Assembly (NCBI GenBank): GCA_039586575.1
Contig: JBDHKD010000001.1
Span: 116,979-180,978 of the forward strand
Length of the DNA: 64,000 bases
From: G020344215 sp039586575
Lineage (GTDB): Bacteria; Gemmatimonadota; Gemmatimonadetes; Palauibacterales; KS3-K002
Direction: 5' to 3'
Shown here: positions 61,903-64,000 of the stretch, in pieces
Position numbering within the stretch: position 1 is the stretch's first letter
Layout: each line of letters begins with the position of its first letter
Program-made: the position numbers and the translations under genes
Notes under the pieces: generated by a model
Told to the model about the DNA's origin: nothing
The model's input: only the letters and a program-made list of their open reading frames with translations
Databases searched by the model: none

Positions 61903-62882
61903 TAAAACACTTTGATCGGCGGCACGTACTTCCTCGGATTCTCCCGCAACTCGGTGACCACCGCCTGCACGTCCACCAGCAGTTTGAGAAGGTTCTCATA
62001 GAGCTCCTGATCGGTGAGCAGCTGGCCCATCGTGCCCTCGCCGGACTCCATGGCGGCGAGCAGCGAATCGGCCCGTGCCGAGGTGGAGACCAGCTCGACG
62101 TACAGGCGCTCATCGGTCAGCAGGCGCGATAGGGTGCCCTCACCGCTGATCAACGCGGCGGTCAGCGTATCGAGACCGGCGATCATCGAGCGTAGGTCAT
62201 TGTAGAGCGCCTCGTCCTGCGCGAGCTGCGCCAGGGCCCCTTCGCCACGCCCCACCGCGCCCAGGAAGCTGTTCAGCGATCGCGACGTGTTGAGCATCTC
62301 GAAGTAGAGCGTCGTGTCCATCAGCAGGCGGCCGGCGGTGCCCTGGCCGGCCAGCAGCGTATCGGCGATAGATCGGAAGTTGCGCAGCATGGCTCCCAGG
62401 TCGTCGACCAGACCGGCAGCCGATGCCAGCATCTGTTCGTAATCGACGGCGACGGCGCTGGGAAGCGTGTCGCCCTCGCTGAGTGTGCGGGCGCCCGGTG
62501 ACCCCGGAGTCACGTCGATGATCTTGTCACCCAGCAGCCCCTGAGTGCGGATGCGTGCCTCGGAGTCCTCGCGGATCTGCTCCGCCACAGTGCGATCGAT
62601 CGCCAGGGTGATGTTGAGAACGTGGTCGGGATGCCGGCGATCGGCCACGGGCACGAAGCTGATCTCCCGAACCTTCCCCACGTCTTGACCGGCGAGGCGC
62701 ACGTTGGCGCCCTCGATCAGGCCGTTGGCGCTGGGCATCAGTGTCGTGAGGTGGTAGCGTTCACCGAAGACGGCGCCCGTCTCGCCGATAAAGAAAATGG
62801 CCACGGCCAGTAGGACGAGTGCGACGAGGGCCGCGAGGCCCACGCGTATCTGGCTCCAACGGATCTTCGATGCACCGTTCAT
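61902..62882 (-). CDS. MlaD/MCE family lipid-transport protein
   Basis: The 326-residue protein has one N-terminal membrane anchor (residues of about 13-33) and a periplasmic MCE domain (about 40-125). Family features are the ANGLIEGANVRLAGQDVGKV stretch and the IRTQGLLGDKIIDVTPG stretch. From residue 179 to about 300 there are four 34-residue repeats starting GQGT, GEGA, GEGT and GEGT, each with an L-x-x-D-x-x-LY helix. It binds lipid for transport between the membranes together with the MlaF-like ATPase and MlaE-like permease encoded upstream. The repeat tail is longer than in E. coli MlaD (183 residues) and may form an extended helical bundle. It lies 21 bp downstream of the ATPase gene. 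Confidence 0.9.
   Translation of the reverse strand: MNGASKIRWSQIRVGLAALVALVLLAVAIFFIGETGAVFGERYHLTTLMPSANGLIEGANVRLAGQDVGKVREISFVPVADRRHPDHVLNITLAIDRTVAEQIREDSEARIRTQGLLGDKIIDVTPGSPGARTLSEGDTLPSAVAVDYEQMLASAAGLVDDLGAMLRNFRSIADTLLAGQGTAGRLLMDTTLYFEMLNTSRSLNSFLGAVGRGEGALAQLAQDEALYNDLRSMIAGLDTLTAALISGEGTLSRLLTDERLYVELVSTSARADSLLAAMESGEGTMGQLLTDQELYENLLKLLVDVQAVVTELRENPRKYVPPIKVF
61986..62348 (-). repeat. Four 34-residue repeats in the MlaD tail
   Basis: Repeat starts are at residues 179, 213, 247 and 281, exactly 34 residues (102 bp) apart. The shared pattern is G-[EQ]-G-[TA]-x-x-x-L-x-x-D-x-x-L-Y. At DNA level the copies have diverged, so they are old. Confidence 0.8.
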
Positions 62883-62903
62883 TCGGTCGGCGACCTCCTC
62901 CGC

Positions 62904-63710
62904 CTAGTCTATGAACTCCCGTATGTACGGGTCAGTCGCAGCGGCAAACTCCTTCGGCGTCCCGTGAAAAATGATTCGCGAGTCACGCAGCATGGCGATA
63001 TGCGTCGAGACCTCGAGCACGGCCCGCACGTCGTGACTCACCACTACCGCCGTCACGTCGAGTTCGCTCTGCAGTCGCTTGATCAGCCTCACGATCGTGC
63101 GACCGGTCAGCGGGTCCAGCCCCGTGGTCGGCTCATCGTACAGCAGGATCTTCGGCTGGTGGACGATAGCGCGGGCGATGCCGACCCGCTTTTTCTGGCC
63201 GCCGGAGAGCTCGGCCGGCAGTCGGTCGGCGAACTCCTCCAGCGACATATCCACCAGGTTGAGCGCATCGCCCACCATCTCGGTGACCTTGTGCTCGGGC
63301 AACCGCATATGCTCGCGCAGCGGAAAGGCGACGTTCTCGAAGACACTCAGCGAGTCGAACAAGGCAGAGGCCTGAAAGACCATCCCCATCTTCTGCCTGA
63401 CCTCGAGCACCTCTTCGAAGGAGAGCAGATTGATGTCCTCGCCGTCGATCAGCATCTGTCCGGCATTCGGGACCAGTAGGCGCAAGATGATCTTGAGGAT
63501 CGTCGACTTCCCGACCCCGGACGGGCCGACGATCGCCAACGCCTCACCCTCGCGAACCCGGAACGAGATGTCCCTGAGCACTACATTCTCGTCGAAGGCC
63601 AGGTCGAGATGGCGCGCCTCGATCACGACCTGCGGCTCGAGGCCCGAGGGGCCGCGGCGCTCGGCCTGCTGTTCGGCCGGTTCGTGGGTCGTAAGCGAGT
63701 GATCGTCCAT
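62904..63710 (-). CDS. MlaF-like ABC transporter ATP-binding protein
   Basis: The 268-residue ATPase drives the Mla-type phospholipid transporter. It has Walker A GPSGVGKST, the Q-loop in MGMVFQASALFDSLSVFENVAFPLREH (the FQ-x-x-ALFDSL pattern is typical of MlaF), the signature LSGGQKKRVGIARAI and Walker B ILLYDEPTTGLDP. About 30 N-terminal residues before VVIEARHLDLAF are polar and family-variable. ATG 63710 overlaps the permease stop (TGATG) on the minus strand. Order MlaE, MlaF, MlaD matches known operons, and the substrate is inferred to be phospholipid. Confidence 0.93.
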   Translation of the reverse strand: MDDHSLTTHEPAEQQAERRGPSGLEPQVVIEARHLDLAFDENVVLRDISFRVREGEALAIVGPSGVGKSTILKIILRLLVPNAGQMLIDGEDINLLSFEEVLEVRQKMGMVFQASALFDSLSVFENVAFPLREHMRLPEHKVTEMVGDALNLVDMSLEEFADRLPAELSGGQKKRVGIARAIVHQPKILLYDEPTTGLDPLTGRTIVRLIKRLQSELDVTAVVVSHDVRAVLEVSTHIAMLRDSRIIFHGTPKEFAAATDPYIREFID

Positions 63711-64000
63711 CACTGGAAAAGAATAGATATCAATAGCTGGGTCAGGAAGTAGTCCACCGCCAGAATCAGGATCGAGGCGGTAACCACGGCGCGCGTGGTG
63801 CTTACACCGACCCCCTCGGTGCCGCCACGCGTTTGCAGCCCGAAATAGCATCCGGTCATGGCGATGATCCCGCCGAAGAAGAACGGCTTGATCAGGCCCT
63901 GGACGAGGTCTTTCGGTACGTAGCGGAAGATGCACCCGGACTGGGCGAGTGTGTCGTAGACGGAGCGCATGTACAGATCTGCCGTGAGGTCGAGCTTCAC
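63710..64000 (-). CDS. MlaE-like ABC permease (5' end outside window)
   Basis: Only the last 96 codons are visible, open to the window edge. The sequence contains DLVQGLIKPFFFGGIIAMTGCYFGLQTRGGTEGVGVSTTRAVV, the MlaE/YrbE signature around the last membrane segments, and it ends in the hydrophobic stretch ILILAVDYFLTQLLISILF. It is the membrane component of the lipid transporter formed with the next two genes. The stop overlaps the ATPase start. Confidence 0.92.
   Translation of the reverse strand: MKLDLTADLYMRSVYDTLAQSGCIFRYVPKDLVQGLIKPFFFGGIIAMTGCYFGLQTRGGTEGVGVSTTRAVVTASILILAVDYFLTQLLISILFQ

Overview
The window is high-GC DNA from a diderm bacterium, most likely Gemmatimonadota or a near relative. 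This is an inference from gene content: many outer-membrane beta-barrels, an Mla-type lipid transport operon, a tricorn-like S41 protease and other secreted peptidases, a FlgD/T9SS-like C-terminal domain, and an hpf-hprK-mannose-family PTS cluster. No rRNA, canonical tRNA, CRISPR array, insertion sequence or prophage was seen. The one RNA gene found is a one-piece tmRNA.

Layout. 1-5.4 kb: 3' end of a 16-residue-repeat surface protein, a GNAT acetyltransferase, a penicillin-acylase-family hydrolase and two membrane proteins. 5.4-10.6 kb (minus): a four-gene run of M28 peptidase, Tat-exported class V aminotransferase, small outer-membrane protein and glnS. 10.8-16 kb: an OsmC protein, a giant S41/tricorn-like protease, and three tandem small membrane/coiled-coil paralogues. 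16-20.1 kb: a sodium:solute symporter preceded by a 32-residue membrane peptide, then a KefG/KefC-like K+/H+ antiporter pair on the other strand. 20.3-30.5 kb: rnz, cmk, rpsA, an LpoA-like ligand-binding protein, acyl-CoA carboxylase beta and biotin carboxylase subunits, and an RNA uracil methyltransferase. 30.5-33 kb (minus): DUF481 protein and OprO/P-like porin.

33.4-49.3 kb is one almost gap-free plus-strand run. It holds a biotin carrier, the methylmalonyl-CoA mutase large subunit, an FmdB zinc ribbon, argS, an outer-membrane protein, the riboflavin genes (ribD, ribE, ribBA, ribH), nusB, a glycosyltransferase, hpf, hprK and a complete mannose-type PTS (EIIA, EIIB, EIIC, EIID, HPr, EI). 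The two carboxylase subunits at 26-29 kb with the carrier and mutase at 33-35 kb form most of a propionyl-CoA to succinyl-CoA route. 49.4-64 kb: metK-ahcY (methyl cycle), a DUF151 nuclease, recO, selB, a small FlgD-domain protein, a zinc-ribbon protein with a PtsN-like EIIA, larB, a diguanylate cyclase, ssrA, thiI, and on the minus strand an MlaE-MlaF-MlaD operon cut by the window end.

Points most worth a second look: the three tandem PspB-like membrane/coiled-coil proteins; the tiny peptide translationally coupled to the symporter; an apparent 21-residue in-frame deletion in S1 domain 5 of rpsA; a PTS EIIC whose N-terminus requires a CTG start; several genes whose -10 box lies so close to the start codon that they should be leaderless; an exact 34-residue repeat in the MlaD tail; and an inverted intergenic repeat between thiI and mlaD.
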